From Gammaproteobacteria bacterium (GTDB lineage Bacteria > Pseudomonadota > Gammaproteobacteria > Steroidobacterales > GCA-2729495), in contig JANQPY010000054.1 of the NCBI GenBank assembly GCA_028285245.1, positions 62,001 to 126,000 of the forward strand: a stretch of DNA of 64,000 bases. The letters run 5' to 3'. This document shows positions 42,529-51,542 of the stretch, in pieces. Below the pieces are notes generated by a model. That model searched no databases. It saw only the letters and a program-made list of their open reading frames with translations, and had not been told where the DNA came from. A program made the position numbers and the translations under genes. The first letter of the stretch is position 1; each line of letters begins with the position of its first letter.

Positions 42529-42556
42529 TAAAGCGGGTGTCTGGTCTGGCCGATAG
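42529..42556 (+). promoter_or_regulatory. Candidate sigma-28 promoter for flaG
   Basis: TAAAG (42529-42533) and GCCGATAG (42549-42556) resemble a sigma-28 promoter but the spacing between boxes is one base longer than in the fliC, flgM and HDOD promoters. It lies between the fliC terminator and flaG, which otherwise would lack a promoter. Confidence 0.55.
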
Positions 42557-42619
42557 GAGTAACTGAGTTAAACCGCGCGGCAACACGCTGCGCTGCGGAC
42601 TTCGAATCGCTGTATCGAC

Positions 42620-42967
42620 ATGGAACCGATCACTACAGCCAAACTCCAGGTAGCACCGGCCACGGCGCCAGGCCGAGATGCACCGGCGCCTGCAAGCGGC
42701 AAAGCGTTGCCGGATGAAGGCAAGAATTCGCCGCCTGCACCGGAAAAAGTTGACCTCAATGCAGCCATCCGCCAGATCGAATCGTATCTGTCGAACTCAT
42801 CTAGAAGCCTGTCGTTCACTCAGGACGAAGCCAGTGGCCGCGCGGTAATCACCGTACGCAATGATGAGACAGGCGAAGTGATCCGCCAGATTCCGGGCGA
42901 CGAAGTACTGCGTATGGCAGCGGCGATTCAATCAGGCGATCCGCGACTCATCGATACGCAGGTCTAA
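42620..42967 (+). CDS. flaG: Flagellar protein FlaG
   Basis: FlaG is a small protein found between fliC and fliD in polar flagellar systems and linked to filament length. The 115-residue protein has a variable Ala/Pro-rich first half and the conserved C-terminal FlaG segment RSLSFTQDEASGRAVITVRN, TGEVIRQIPGDEVLRMA. Its stop codon is directly followed by the sigma-54 promoter of fliD. Confidence 0.92.
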   Translation: MEPITTAKLQVAPATAPGRDAPAPASGKALPDEGKNSPPAPEKVDLNAAIRQIESYLSNSSRSLSFTQDEASGRAVITVRNDETGEVIRQIPGDEVLRMAAAIQSGDPRLIDTQV

Positions 42968-42983
42968 TGGCACGCATCTTGCT
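42968..42983 (+). promoter_or_regulatory. Sigma-54 promoter for fliD
   Basis: TGGCAC-N5-TTGCT begins right after the flaG stop and ends 84 bases before fliD. A 20-base block around it is identical to the fleSR promoter. Confidence 0.92.
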
Positions 42984-43022
42984 TCGTCCTGTAAGCGCGA
43001 TGACAGGCTGACGGTCCGCTTA

Positions 43023-43038
43023 GCGGCCGGCCGGCCGC
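43023..43038. repeat. 16-base GC palindrome in the fliD leader
   Basis: GCGGCCGGCCGGCCGC is fully self-complementary and lies about 28 bases downstream of the expected fliD transcription start. It could be a protein-binding site or a leader hairpin; chance in GC-rich DNA is also possible. Confidence 0.35.
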
Positions 43039-43067
43039 CACTCGCGGAGCATTTTTGAGATAGGTTC

Positions 43068-44429
43068 ATGGCACTAACAGCGACAGGCCTGGGCTCCGGG
43101 CTCGACATACCGAATCTAGTAGAGCAGCTCGTGCAGGCTGAGCGGCTGCCGACGTCGAACCGGCTGAACCTGAAAGAGGTTCGGACCAACTCTGAGCTTT
43201 CCGCACTCGGCCAGTTCAAAAGCGCACTAACCAGCTTTCAGGACAGCCTGGACAACCTTGGAGAACTGGCGCAATTCCAGCAGCGGCTAACCACTGTGGG
43301 CGACGATAGCCTGATCGGAGCCACAGCAGATGAAAATGCAGTGCCCGGCCGCTATAGCGTCGAGGTCAACAGCCTCGCCCAACGCAACAAGTTGGCCTCG
43401 GGTCCTTTCTCAGGTAGTGACGCAGTAGTTGGCAACGGCACGCTGTCGATCAGTGTTGCTGGAGTGACTGCCGATATCGTCGTCACACCCGACGCGAGCA
43501 CGCTGGCGGACGTGCGTGACGCGATCAATAGCGCCCCAGATAACCCGGGCGTTACCGCCACCATAGTGACAGGCGTAGACGGCGCCCGGCTGATCGTCAG
43601 CTCCGCCGAAACCGGCGCCGATCAGGGCATCACCATTAGTGCGGCTGGGGGTGATGGCGGCTTGAATCAACTGATTTATGACCCGGCTGCGCCAAGTAAT
43701 CCGGTGACGCAACTTCAGGCCGCCGCCGACGCACAAATCACCATTGACGGTTTCGCCGTTACGAGCGCCGGGAATGAAGTAACCGGAGCGATCGAAGGCG
43801 TCACGATCAGCCTGATCGAGGCCAGCCCGGGCACGAGCATTGACCTGAGTGTCGAGCTGGATGAAGCGGCGGCAAAGGCTTCTGTAGGCGCCTTTGTCAA
43901 CGCTTACAACGGGGTAATTGATGTCGTCAGCCAAGTTACCAGCTTTGATTCTGAGTCCGGCGTTGCTGGCGCGTTGCTTGGCGACTCCCTTGTACGCGGG
44001 GTTAAAGACTCTTTGCGCCGGGTCGTGGGCAACGCCTTTGAGATCGATGGCAATCCGTTTAGAACGCTAACCGACATAGGTATCTCTACAGAGTCAGACG
44101 GCAAGCTGTCTCTGGATGAAACCAAGTTGTCCGACGCGATTCTCGAGAACTTTGATGCAGTAGGTGAGCTGTTCGCAGCGGAAGACGCCGTTGTCGATTC
44201 GCTAGAGGTGCAGCTGGAATCCGTGCTTAGTGCAACTGGTTCCCTGGAGCTGCGTGAAACCCGGCTGCAAGACGACCTCGACTTTATCGAAGAGCAACGG
44301 GCAACACTCGACGAACGCATGGAACGAGTTCGGGAAAGACTGACGGATCAGTTCAACGCAATGGACAGACTGCTGGCGGGACTTACGAACACAAGTAACT
44401 TTCTGGCCCAGGAACTTGGCCAGAACTAG
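43068..44429 (+). CDS. fliD: Flagellar filament cap FliD
   Basis: FliD (HAP2) caps the filament and folds incoming flagellin. The 453-residue protein has the FliD N-terminal domain (GLGSGLDIPNLVEQLVQAER, VEVNSLAQRNKLAS) and C-terminal coiled coil (FIEEQRATLDERMERVRERL followed by TNTSNFLAQELGQN). It leads the fliD-fliS-fliT-PilZ-like set and is driven by a sigma-54 promoter. Confidence 0.96.
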   Translation: MALTATGLGSGLDIPNLVEQLVQAERLPTSNRLNLKEVRTNSELSALGQFKSALTSFQDSLDNLGELAQFQQRLTTVGDDSLIGATADENAVPGRYSVEVNSLAQRNKLASGPFSGSDAVVGNGTLSISVAGVTADIVVTPDASTLADVRDAINSAPDNPGVTATIVTGVDGARLIVSSAETGADQGITISAAGGDGGLNQLIYDPAAPSNPVTQLQAAADAQITIDGFAVTSAGNEVTGAIEGVTISLIEASPGTSIDLSVELDEAAAKASVGAFVNAYNGVIDVVSQVTSFDSESGVAGALLGDSLVRGVKDSLRRVVGNAFEIDGNPFRTLTDIGISTESDGKLSLDETKLSDAILENFDAVGELFAAEDAVVDSLEVQLESVLSATGSLELRETRLQDDLDFIEEQRATLDERMERVRERLTDQFNAMDRLLAGLTNTSNFLAQELGQN

Positions 44430-44447
44430 CCGACAAGAGAAACCCTG

Positions 44448-44852
44448 ATGTCACAGACAAATAATCCGGCTCTCGGCCACTATCGAAGTGTGGATGCCTA
44501 CGGCGCTGCCGCTGCCGAGGATCGCACCCAACTCGTCCTGCGCATGCTTGAAGGCGCGCTCGACAGGATCGCAACGGCCAGGGGGCAGATGCAGCGACGC
44601 GAAACGGGTGCCAAAGGCGAATCGATCAACAAGGCGATCGGACTTATTGACGGCCTGCGCGGCAGCCTGGACCTTGATCGCGGTGGTGAAATCGCAGCCA
44701 ACCTCAATCGACTCTATGACTATATGAATCGCCGCCTGGTAGAAGCCAACCTCGGTGACGAACCAGAGCTGCTTGATGAAGTCGCCGACCTGCTGGAGGA
44801 TATTCGTTCAGCCTGGGCGGAAATTACCAGCACCGCGACTGCCGGCGCCTGA
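44448..44852 (+). CDS. fliS: Flagellin chaperone FliS
   Basis: FliS binds the flagellin C-terminus in the cytosol and prevents premature polymerisation. The 134-residue helical protein has YRSVDAYGAAAAEDRTQLVL and the GALDRIATARGQ and LNRLYDYMNRRLVEANLGDE segments of the family. It lies 18 bases after fliD. Confidence 0.96.
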   Translation: MSQTNNPALGHYRSVDAYGAAAAEDRTQLVLRMLEGALDRIATARGQMQRRETGAKGESINKAIGLIDGLRGSLDLDRGGEIAANLNRLYDYMNRRLVEANLGDEPELLDEVADLLEDIRSAWAEITSTATAGA

Positions 44853-44861
44853 GCAACCGCT

Positions 44862-45182
44862 GTGCCCGCATCAATCGCACAGATACTCGAGCTGACCGAC
44901 GCCGTCGAGCAAGCCATTGACGAAGGCGATTGGCTGCACGCGGGCCAGCTAAATGCTGACCGGCATGCATTGCTGCGAAACCTCTTCGCAGATGGCGCAC
45001 CACATTTGGGTGTCGAGGAAAAAGCGGCACTGCGCGATGTGCTGAATCGAAATGATGCGGTTGTCGGCAAGCTGGGAGCAGACCGAGATCGTGTCGCCGC
45101 GGCGGCAAGCCGCATGCGCCAGGGCAATCGGGCGGTTAACAGCTACCGGCAAAACGCCGCCCGGGTGACTGCCGATGCCTGA
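44862..45182 (+). CDS. FliT-like flagellar chaperone
   Basis: The 106-residue, all-helical protein begins at GTG 44862, 9 bases after fliS, and overlaps the next gene by 8 bases. Position after fliD-fliS and the helix-rich, charged sequence (ILELTDAVEQAIDEGDW, VLNRNDAVVGKLGADRDRVA) fit the FliT-type chaperones that bind FliD. Sequence motifs are too weak for a firm name, so the call rests on context. Confidence 0.65.
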   Translation: MPASIAQILELTDAVEQAIDEGDWLHAGQLNADRHALLRNLFADGAPHLGVEEKAALRDVLNRNDAVVGKLGADRDRVAAAASRMRQGNRAVNSYRQNAARVTADA

Positions 45183-45780
45183 TCCCGCGGCGAGCGAAAC
45201 CTTCGAAGGGGTCGCGCTGCACGACCAGTTTGGCCTCGACTGGGAATCCGCGCCGATCGACAATCTGATGCTACTGGAGCACTGCAACCAGGAAGCTGCG
45301 CGGATCCTGCAGGCCATAGCTGTATTTGAGGAAGCGCCCCGCGAAGTCAGCACGGATTCGGGTCAAATCGAGTACGAGCTCATGCACCTCGAAGCCAAGA
45401 CTGACGTGCTACTTAGCCTGGTCGGCATGTTAGTCGCGGCCAATCAAACGCCCGCTGATCCTCATACTGTAGTAATGCGTGCCAATAGCGTTGAATGGAC
45501 CGGCCGGGCCGCCGACAGCATCCAACGCGGCGATACTGGCTTCATTACCCTGTTCGTGAACCCGCAGATGCCGCTGGCACTGCGCCTGCCGGCCAGCATC
45601 GTTGGCTCAACCGAACGCAATGGCCGGCGCTGGCTGCTGACGCAGTTTGAGGGCCTGGGGCCGGCTGTTCAGGAAGGCATGGAGAAACTGATCTTCCGCC
45701 GACATCGCCGCCAGATAGCCTTAGCCCGCGGCACCGGAGTGCATTCTGAAACCGGCATCTTCGCCGCGCCAAGAAAATGA
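45175..45780 (+). CDS. PilZ-like flagellar protein (degenerate c-di-GMP motif)
   Basis: The 201-residue protein has a helical first half (LLEHCNQEAARILQAIAVFE, EYELMHLEAKTDVLLSLVGM) and a beta-rich second half (about 100-190; ANSVEWTGRAADSIQRGDTG, FVNPQMPLALRLPASIVGS, ending FRRHRRQIALARG), the layout of PilZ-type proteins often found between fliS/fliT and fleQ/fleS genes. The canonical RxxxR and DxSxxG motifs are not clearly present, so c-di-GMP binding is doubtful. It overlaps the FliT-like gene by 8 bases. Confidence 0.6.
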   Translation: MPDPAASETFEGVALHDQFGLDWESAPIDNLMLLEHCNQEAARILQAIAVFEEAPREVSTDSGQIEYELMHLEAKTDVLLSLVGMLVAANQTPADPHTVVMRANSVEWTGRAADSIQRGDTGFITLFVNPQMPLALRLPASIVGSTERNGRRWLLTQFEGLGPAVQEGMEKLIFRRHRRQIALARGTGVHSETGIFAAPRK

Positions 45781-45799
45781 CACCTGGCAACAGGCCGCC

Positions 45800-45813
45800 G
45801 TCAGAATCCTGAC
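45800..45813. promoter_or_regulatory. FleQ/FlrA-like palindrome upstream of fleSR
   Basis: GTCAGAATCCTGAC is the centre of a CGTCAG-N4-CTGACG inverted repeat and fits the GTCA-N6-TGAC form of FleQ boxes. It lies about 63 bases before the sigma-54 -24 box, in a good position for the master activator, whose gene is not in the window. Confidence 0.5.
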
Positions 45814-45875
45814 GTGACGCTCCTCAGCAGTCACGAATTAAAATAAATACAGATACTTAGGCTGTGCGCTGACGA

Positions 45876-45891
45876 TGGCACGCATCTTGCT
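45876..45891 (+). promoter_or_regulatory. Sigma-54 promoter for fleS-fleR
   Basis: TGGCAC-N5-TTGCT ends 26 bases before the fleS start; the 20 bases around it are the same as at fliD. Confidence 0.92.
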
Positions 45892-45917
45892 TCGGATACG
45901 GGCAAGGAGAATATTGC

Positions 45918-47123
45918 GTGCCTCTACCGAAATCGACAGCGACCGAATTCGATCCGTTTACCTGGCCTTCTGACGCCGGCGGCGGCCAACGCCTGGCTTC
46001 CTGGCCCGGCGGCAATTCCTCAAGCCAGTCGGCGCAAGCCGCGCGCCTGCGCGAGGCTGAGTCTCGGGCAACCGCGCTCGCAGAGCGCAACGCGGAACTG
46101 GCCGGCCACTTGGCCGGACTGCTGGAGGCACTGCCCGCCGGCATCGTGATACTCGACGGCGACGGTCGTGTTCAGGACTGCAATAGCACGGCGAGCGATT
46201 TTCTCGGCGAGCCGCTGCGCGGCTGCAGTTGGGCATCCGTTCGCGGCCGGGCGCTCAGCGATGTGAGCGGTGGACAGGGCGAACTGACACTTAGCGACGG
46301 GCGGACTGTCAATTTAACGCACAAGCCAGTTGGCCCCGGGAGAGCGCTGCTATTTACCGATGTCACAGAACAGCGCCAGGTGCGCGAACTGTTAGCTCGG
46401 GAAAGGCGGCTTGCCTCTTTGGGCGAAATGGCCGCCGCACTGGCGCATCAGCTGCGCACCCCTCTTTCGGCAGCGCTGCTCTACGCCGAGAACGCAGGCC
46501 GCACTGAGTTGACCGCGGAGCGCGGGCAGGAGCTGCTCGGCAAGTCCCGGCAGTGCCTGCGCGACATGGAGCAGCTGATCAGCGACATGCTGCACTTCGC
46601 GCGTGGTGCCGGCACAGCGGAAACCACGATTGAAGTTGCGGAGCTAATGAACAGCGTGGTCACGATGGCCGCAGCGGTGACGCGGGACGGCCAGCGGGTT
46701 CATGTACACGACCGCATCCCCGACATCACGCAACCACTTACGCTAACGGGTAACCGCGAAGTGTTGGGCGGCGCGATCCTCAACCTCATCACCAATGCTC
46801 TGCAGCATGCGGGCCCAACTGCCGAGGTTACCGTCGCACTGCGGCGCAACGGCCTCGATCTGGAGATGCTTGTCACCGATAACGGACCGGGCGTCGATCC
46901 CGCCATTGCGGGCCGCATCTTTGATCCGTTTGTCACCTCGCGACCAGACGGCACCGGGCTTGGACTGTCGGTCAGTCGTTCGGTTGCGCGCGCGCACCGT
47001 GGCGACCTGAAGCTGCTGCCCAACACTGCCTTTGGCGCCAGTTTTCTGCTGCGCCTGCCGCTCAGCAAAGGCTCAGCTCAGACGGTCGAAGCGTTTGACG
47101 GCATGGAGACTGAAAAATCATGA
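45918..47123 (+). CDS. fleS: Flagellar sensor histidine kinase FleS (FlrB)
   Basis: FleS phosphorylates FleR to switch on the sigma-54 hook-basal-body and filament genes. The 401-residue protein is soluble (no clear membrane helix), with a PAS-like domain (about 65-155; LPAGIVILDGDGRVQDCN), the phospho-acceptor box ALAHQLRTPLSAALLYAE and an ATPase domain with NLITNALQHAG, DNGPGVDP and GTGLGLSVSR. The start is GTG 45918 with an AAGGAG site. It overlaps fleR by 4 bases. Confidence 0.94.
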   Translation: MPLPKSTATEFDPFTWPSDAGGGQRLASWPGGNSSSQSAQAARLREAESRATALAERNAELAGHLAGLLEALPAGIVILDGDGRVQDCNSTASDFLGEPLRGCSWASVRGRALSDVSGGQGELTLSDGRTVNLTHKPVGPGRALLFTDVTEQRQVRELLARERRLASLGEMAAALAHQLRTPLSAALLYAENAGRTELTAERGQELLGKSRQCLRDMEQLISDMLHFARGAGTAETTIEVAELMNSVVTMAAAVTRDGQRVHVHDRIPDITQPLTLTGNREVLGGAILNLITNALQHAGPTAEVTVALRRNGLDLEMLVTDNGPGVDPAIAGRIFDPFVTSRPDGTGLGLSVSRSVARAHRGDLKLLPNTAFGASFLLRLPLSKGSAQTVEAFDGMETEKS

Positions 47124-48511
47124 CGACCACGCAGATTCTCATCGTCGAAGATGACGTCACGTTGCGCGACGCGCTCGCCGAAACGCTCTCGCTGGCCGGC
47201 CATGACGTGCTGATTGCCAGCGATGGCCAGGCTGCACTTGAGCTGCTGGCTACAGAAACGCCGGCAGCCGTTGTCACCGACTACCAGATGAAGCCCATGA
47301 ATGGACACCAGCTGCTAGTCCAACTGAGGGCGACTCACCCCAATCTCCCCGTGCTGCTGATGACTGCACACGGCAGCATCGAACATGCTGTCAGCGCGAT
47401 GCTCGAGGGTGCCACGGACTATCTGGTCAAACCGTTCTCGGCGCAGGTGCTGATCGAAAAACTCACCGGCTTGTTGCCAGATCACGGCAGCGACGATTCG
47501 CTGGTTGCCTGCGACCCGGTCACGCTGCAGGTCTTACAGGTAGCACGCCGAGTTGCCGGCAGCGATACGACTGTGCTCCTGACGGGCGAAAGCGGCACCG
47601 GCAAAGAAGTCTTCGCACGTGCGATTCATCAACACTCCGAGCGCGCCAGTGGCCCATTCGTCGCCCTCAACTGCGCAGCTATCCCGGAAAACATGCTCGA
47701 GGCTGTGTTGTTTGGTCACGAGAAAGGTGCCTTCACCGGTGCGCATGAAGCCAGAGCCGGAAAATTTGAACAGGCTCAGGGTGGCACACTGATGCTGGAT
47801 GAAATCAGTGAGATGGATCTTGGTCTCCAGGCGAAGCTGCTCCGCGTTCTCCAGGAAAAAGAAGTCGAGCGGCTGGGCGGCAAGCGAAGCATCGCGCTGA
47901 ACGTCCGCATTCTGGCTACCACCAACCGCGACCTGGCAGCGGAAGTCGCGGCCAATCGTTTCCGGGAAGATCTCTACTATCGGCTGAGCGTGTTTCCGCT
48001 GGAGTTACCCCCGCTGCGGGAGCGCCCGGGCGACATTATTCCGCTCGCCCGCCACTTTATTCACGATGCCTGCGGCGCGCAGCGACCGCCAGTGGCCTTG
48101 ACGGCTGAAGCGGAGCAGTTGCTGCTGCGCCATAGCTGGCCGGGCAATGTGCGTGAGCTGCAAAACCTGGTGCAACGCGCACTCATTCTGTGCAGCGGAA
48201 ATCAGATTCGCGAGAGGGACTTACCGGCCAAGAGTGTTGTGGCTGGGCACCAACTTACGCCGGCGAAAAGCAATGCCGCTGTTACCTCAGATTCTGCCGC
48301 TGCGTCCTCGTCCGCAGCCGCTGACCTGCAGGGCAATCTACAGAATGTCGAAGGCCGTCTAATCCTCGATGCGCTGCAAGCCGGCGGTGGCAGTCGCAAG
48401 AAGGCTGCGGCGATGCTGGGTATTAGTCCGCGCACGCTGCGCTACAAACTGGCCAGGCTGCGCGACGCCGGGGTTGCAGTGCCAGACGCACGCGGCTACG
48501 CAACGGCCTGA
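47120..48511 (+). CDS. fleR: Sigma-54-dependent flagellar response regulator FleR (FlrC)
   Basis: FleR activates class III flagellar promoters with sigma-54. The 463-residue protein has a receiver domain (ILIVEDD, phosphorylatable Asp in VVTDYQM, Lys in LVKPFS), an AAA+ domain with Walker A GESGTGKE, the sigma-54-contacting GAFTGA loop and RPGD region, and a Fis-type HTH at the C-terminus (KKAAAMLGISPRTLRYKL). An Ala/Ser-rich linker separates the last two. Candidate targets are the sigma-54 promoters listed here. Confidence 0.95.
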   Translation: MTTTQILIVEDDVTLRDALAETLSLAGHDVLIASDGQAALELLATETPAAVVTDYQMKPMNGHQLLVQLRATHPNLPVLLMTAHGSIEHAVSAMLEGATDYLVKPFSAQVLIEKLTGLLPDHGSDDSLVACDPVTLQVLQVARRVAGSDTTVLLTGESGTGKEVFARAIHQHSERASGPFVALNCAAIPENMLEAVLFGHEKGAFTGAHEARAGKFEQAQGGTLMLDEISEMDLGLQAKLLRVLQEKEVERLGGKRSIALNVRILATTNRDLAAEVAANRFREDLYYRLSVFPLELPPLRERPGDIIPLARHFIHDACGAQRPPVALTAEAEQLLLRHSWPGNVRELQNLVQRALILCSGNQIRERDLPAKSVVAGHQLTPAKSNAAVTSDSAAASSSAAADLQGNLQNVEGRLILDALQAGGGSRKKAAAMLGISPRTLRYKLARLRDAGVAVPDARGYATA

Positions 48512-48531
48512 GCCAGTTAGGAGTCAGACCT

Positions 48532-48855
48532 ATGAGTGACATGGAAATCAGCAAAGTCATTGCACAGATGCGGGCGCTGTCAAGTGAGATCCGCCCACCC
48601 GTCGAGCCCCCGGCAGCCGCCGCGACGGAAAAAACCGAGTTCACCAAAGTGATGCAGGAAGCAATCAACAGTGTCAGCGATACGCAGAGGACAGCCAGTG
48701 ATATGGCGGCCAGGTTTCAGACCGGTGAGTCCGACGCGAGTGTGGCTGAGGTGATGGTCGCGATGCAGAAATCGAGCTTGTCGTTCACGGCCATGAACGA
48801 GGTGCGCAACCGGCTAGTAGAAGCCTATCAGGAGATCATGCGGATGCCGCTATAG
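48532..48855 (+). CDS. fliE: Flagellar hook-basal body protein FliE
   Basis: FliE joins the MS ring and export gate to the rod. The 107-residue protein has the conserved C-terminal segment VMVAMQKSSLSFTAMNEVRN then RLVEAYQEIMRMPL. It lies 20 bases after fleR with a TAGGAG site, so fliE-J may be read from the fleSR promoter; no separate promoter was found. Confidence 0.96.
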   Translation: MSDMEISKVIAQMRALSSEIRPPVEPPAAAATEKTEFTKVMQEAINSVSDTQRTASDMAARFQTGESDASVAEVMVAMQKSSLSFTAMNEVRNRLVEAYQEIMRMPL

Positions 48856-48886
48856 GCACCGCTAGTTACGCTCACAGGGACGCAAA

Positions 48887-50548
48887 ATGGCAGAAACCAC
48901 AATTAATCTCGGACCGCTGGCTGTGCTAGACAGGGTTCCCGGCCTGCGCCAGCTCGTCATGCTGGTTGCGCTGGCGGTCAGTATTTCGATTGGCGTGACG
49001 GCGGCATTCTGGGCTCGTGAACCGAGCTACAGCATGCTCTACAGCAACATCTCAGCCCGTGATGCCAGCGAAGTGATTAACGTGCTCGCCACTGGCGAGA
49101 TTCCCTATCAGCTTGACCGCAAATCCGGCGCGATCCTCGTTCCTGAAGGTCATATTCATGATGCGCGTTTGCGCCTGGCTGGCCAGGGCCTGCCGCGCGG
49201 CGCCGGTTTTGGGCTGGAAATCATCGATGGTGATGCCGGTTTCTCAACGAGCCAGTTTATGGAGAACGCCCGCTACCACCATGCGCTGGAAACAGAACTT
49301 GGTCGCACGATCGCTAACCTGCGGCCGGTGCAGAATGCTCGCGTACACCTGGCCCTGCCCAAGAACACGGTTTTCCTGAGACAAAAACGCGAACCCAGTG
49401 CGTCGGTCCTGCTGCATCTGTACCCCGGACGGCGGATGGAACAAACGCAAGTTGCGTCCATCGTGCACCTGGTTGCCTCAAGCATTCCCGAGCTTGCGTC
49501 GAGTGCGGTCACAGTTGTGGATCAGCATGGTCGTTTACTGTCGAGTCCCGAAGACGGCTCAGACATGGCAACCACAGCGAAACGCCTCGACTACACACGC
49601 AAGCTTGAAGAGAACTATGTCGAGCGCATCGTCAGCCTGCTTACACCCATGCTGGGACCAGGCAGCGTTCGCGCCACGGTCTCAGCAGAGCTGGACTTCA
49701 CTGTCCGCGAGGAGACCCGCGAAGCGTATGACCCGGAAGGTCGCGTGATTCGCAGCGAGCAGCTCAGCGAAGACCGCCGGCAAAGCTCCAGCGGTTCCTC
49801 ATCACTGGGCGGCGGCGTGGCGGGTGGCGTGCCTGGTGCGCTCAGCAACCAGCCGCCTGAATCCGGCCCCGAGGCTGCGGCCGCGCAGGGTGCGACAGAA
49901 CAAAGCAACGAGGGTTCTGTAAACGAGTCTACGCGCAGTACGCGGAACTACGAACTTGACCGCACGCTGAGTCGCACCGTTGAGCCGACCGGCAGAATCG
50001 AGCGGTTATCTGTGGCGGTGCTCGTCAATGACCGCACGTCTGTTAACGAAGATGGCGAGACGGTTGCAGAGCCCCTGTCCACAACCGAGGTCGAAGAAGT
50101 CACGAGACTGGTCCGCGAGGCTGTGGGCTTCAACGAGGAACGGGGCGACAGCATCAGCGTAACGAACGTCTCATTCTTTGCCGAAGAGCCCCTGCCTGAA
50201 CCGGAGGAGCCGGGCTTCCTTGACAGCCCGACGGTGCGCGACTTGATCCGCCAGGGTTTGTGGGCGGTGTTGCTGATCGCACTGGGGCTGGTTGTGATTC
50301 GCCCCATCGTCAGGAGTCTGAGCGTTGGCTTGACCGGCGCCGGACCCGCTGCTGCGGCCCCTGTGTACGCAGGCGGCGGGAGTGCCGGGGCTGCCCTCGC
50401 CGCAGGTGCGCCGGCGGCAGCCACCGCGCCGCAGGAACGCGCGCCTTTGAGCTTTGACGACAAGGTCAACGTGGCCCGGCAAATGACCGGCCAGAATCCA
50501 GAGCGCGTAGCGCAGATCGTCAGAGGATGGGTGCAGGCTGATGGCTGA
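48887..50548 (+). CDS. fliF: Flagellar MS-ring protein FliF
   Basis: FliF builds the inner-membrane MS ring. The 553-residue protein has two membrane helices (about 24-44 and 445-465), ring-building motifs in between (NVLATGEIPYQLDRKSGAIL, RVHLALPKNTVFLR, SAVTVVDQHGRLLSS) and a C-terminal FliG-binding tail (DKVNVARQMTGQNPERVAQI). A flexible Ser/Gly region near 300-345 and an Ala/Gly-rich stretch after helix 2 are typical. It overlaps fliG by 8 bases. Confidence 0.97.
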   Translation: MAETTINLGPLAVLDRVPGLRQLVMLVALAVSISIGVTAAFWAREPSYSMLYSNISARDASEVINVLATGEIPYQLDRKSGAILVPEGHIHDARLRLAGQGLPRGAGFGLEIIDGDAGFSTSQFMENARYHHALETELGRTIANLRPVQNARVHLALPKNTVFLRQKREPSASVLLHLYPGRRMEQTQVASIVHLVASSIPELASSAVTVVDQHGRLLSSPEDGSDMATTAKRLDYTRKLEENYVERIVSLLTPMLGPGSVRATVSAELDFTVREETREAYDPEGRVIRSEQLSEDRRQSSSGSSSLGGGVAGGVPGALSNQPPESGPEAAAAQGATEQSNEGSVNESTRSTRNYELDRTLSRTVEPTGRIERLSVAVLVNDRTSVNEDGETVAEPLSTTEVEEVTRLVREAVGFNEERGDSISVTNVSFFAEEPLPEPEEPGFLDSPTVRDLIRQGLWAVLLIALGLVVIRPIVRSLSVGLTGAGPAAAAPVYAGGGSAGAALAAGAPAAATAPQERAPLSFDDKVNVARQMTGQNPERVAQIVRGWVQADG

Positions 50549-51542
50549 ACTTGCAAATCTCAGCGGCTCCGAGCGCGCCGCGATTTTCCTGATGTCGCTT
50601 AGCGAAGAGGAAGCGGCCGGCATCATGCAGCACATGGCCGTCGGTGAAATCCAGAAACTTGGCCAGGCCATGGCCCGGCTGCAGAACGTTTCAAGGGAAC
50701 AGGCTGATCAGGTACTCGGCACGTTTGCGCACAGCGTCGAAACCGAAGCGCCGCTGGTCGGCCGATCGCCTCAGTCACTAAGGCGACTGTTAACGCGGTC
50801 GCTGGGCGAAGAACGTGCAACGGGACTACTGGAACGCATCGTTGATGATGAGCCGCGTGGACTTGATTCCCTCCAGCTAATGGATCCTAAGGAGATCACT
50901 GAAATCATTCACCGCGAGCACCCGCAGGTGATCTCGATCGTGCTTGCCGGTCTCGATTCGAAAAAGTCCGCGAAGGTGCTGGCGCAGTTGCCCAAGGCAT
51001 TCGCCACCGAGGTGATTACGCGCATCGCCAAGCTGGGGGAAGTACCACAGAGTGCGATCGAGGAGTTAGACGAAGTACTCCAGCAGCGGTTCTCCCAGGC
51101 CAGCGGATTCAAGGTGAAGGCCATGGGCGGCATCCGCAATGCTGCAGAAATTCTGAACACGGTGGACAAGGAAACCGGCCAGAAGATCATTACCGAGCTG
51201 GATGAGCGGGATCCGCCACTCAGTCAGGAAATCCAGGACAACATGGTCGTGTTCGAGAACATCCTCGACATAGATGACCGCGGCATTCAGGCATTGGTAC
51301 GCGAGATTACCTCGGATGTTCTGGTGCTCGCGCTTAAGGGTGCCGAGGAGGCACTCCAGGAGAAAATCTTTAGCAACATGTCAAAACGCGCCGCAGAACT
51401 ATTGAAAGATGATTTAGAGGCCAAGGGTCCGGTCAGGGTCAGCGAGGTCGAAGACGCGCAGAAGCTGATCGTCCAGACGGTCCGCAAGCTGGCTGACGAC
51501 GGCACGATCATGCTGGGTGGAGGTGGCGATGACTTCGTCTAA
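50541..51542 (+). CDS. fliG: Flagellar motor switch protein FliG
   Basis: FliG couples the MS ring to the C ring and faces the stators. The 333-residue protein has the N-terminal FliF-binding domain (LSGSERAAIFLMSLSEEEAA), the middle domain (REHPQVISIVLAGLDSKKSA) and the charged torque helix region in the C-terminal domain (DDRGIQALVREITSDVLVLA, LKGAEEALQEKIFSNMSKRA). Length and order are standard. Confidence 0.98.
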   Translation: MAELANLSGSERAAIFLMSLSEEEAAGIMQHMAVGEIQKLGQAMARLQNVSREQADQVLGTFAHSVETEAPLVGRSPQSLRRLLTRSLGEERATGLLERIVDDEPRGLDSLQLMDPKEITEIIHREHPQVISIVLAGLDSKKSAKVLAQLPKAFATEVITRIAKLGEVPQSAIEELDEVLQQRFSQASGFKVKAMGGIRNAAEILNTVDKETGQKIITELDERDPPLSQEIQDNMVVFENILDIDDRGIQALVREITSDVLVLALKGAEEALQEKIFSNMSKRAAELLKDDLEAKGPVRVSEVEDAQKLIVQTVRKLADDGTIMLGGGGDDFV

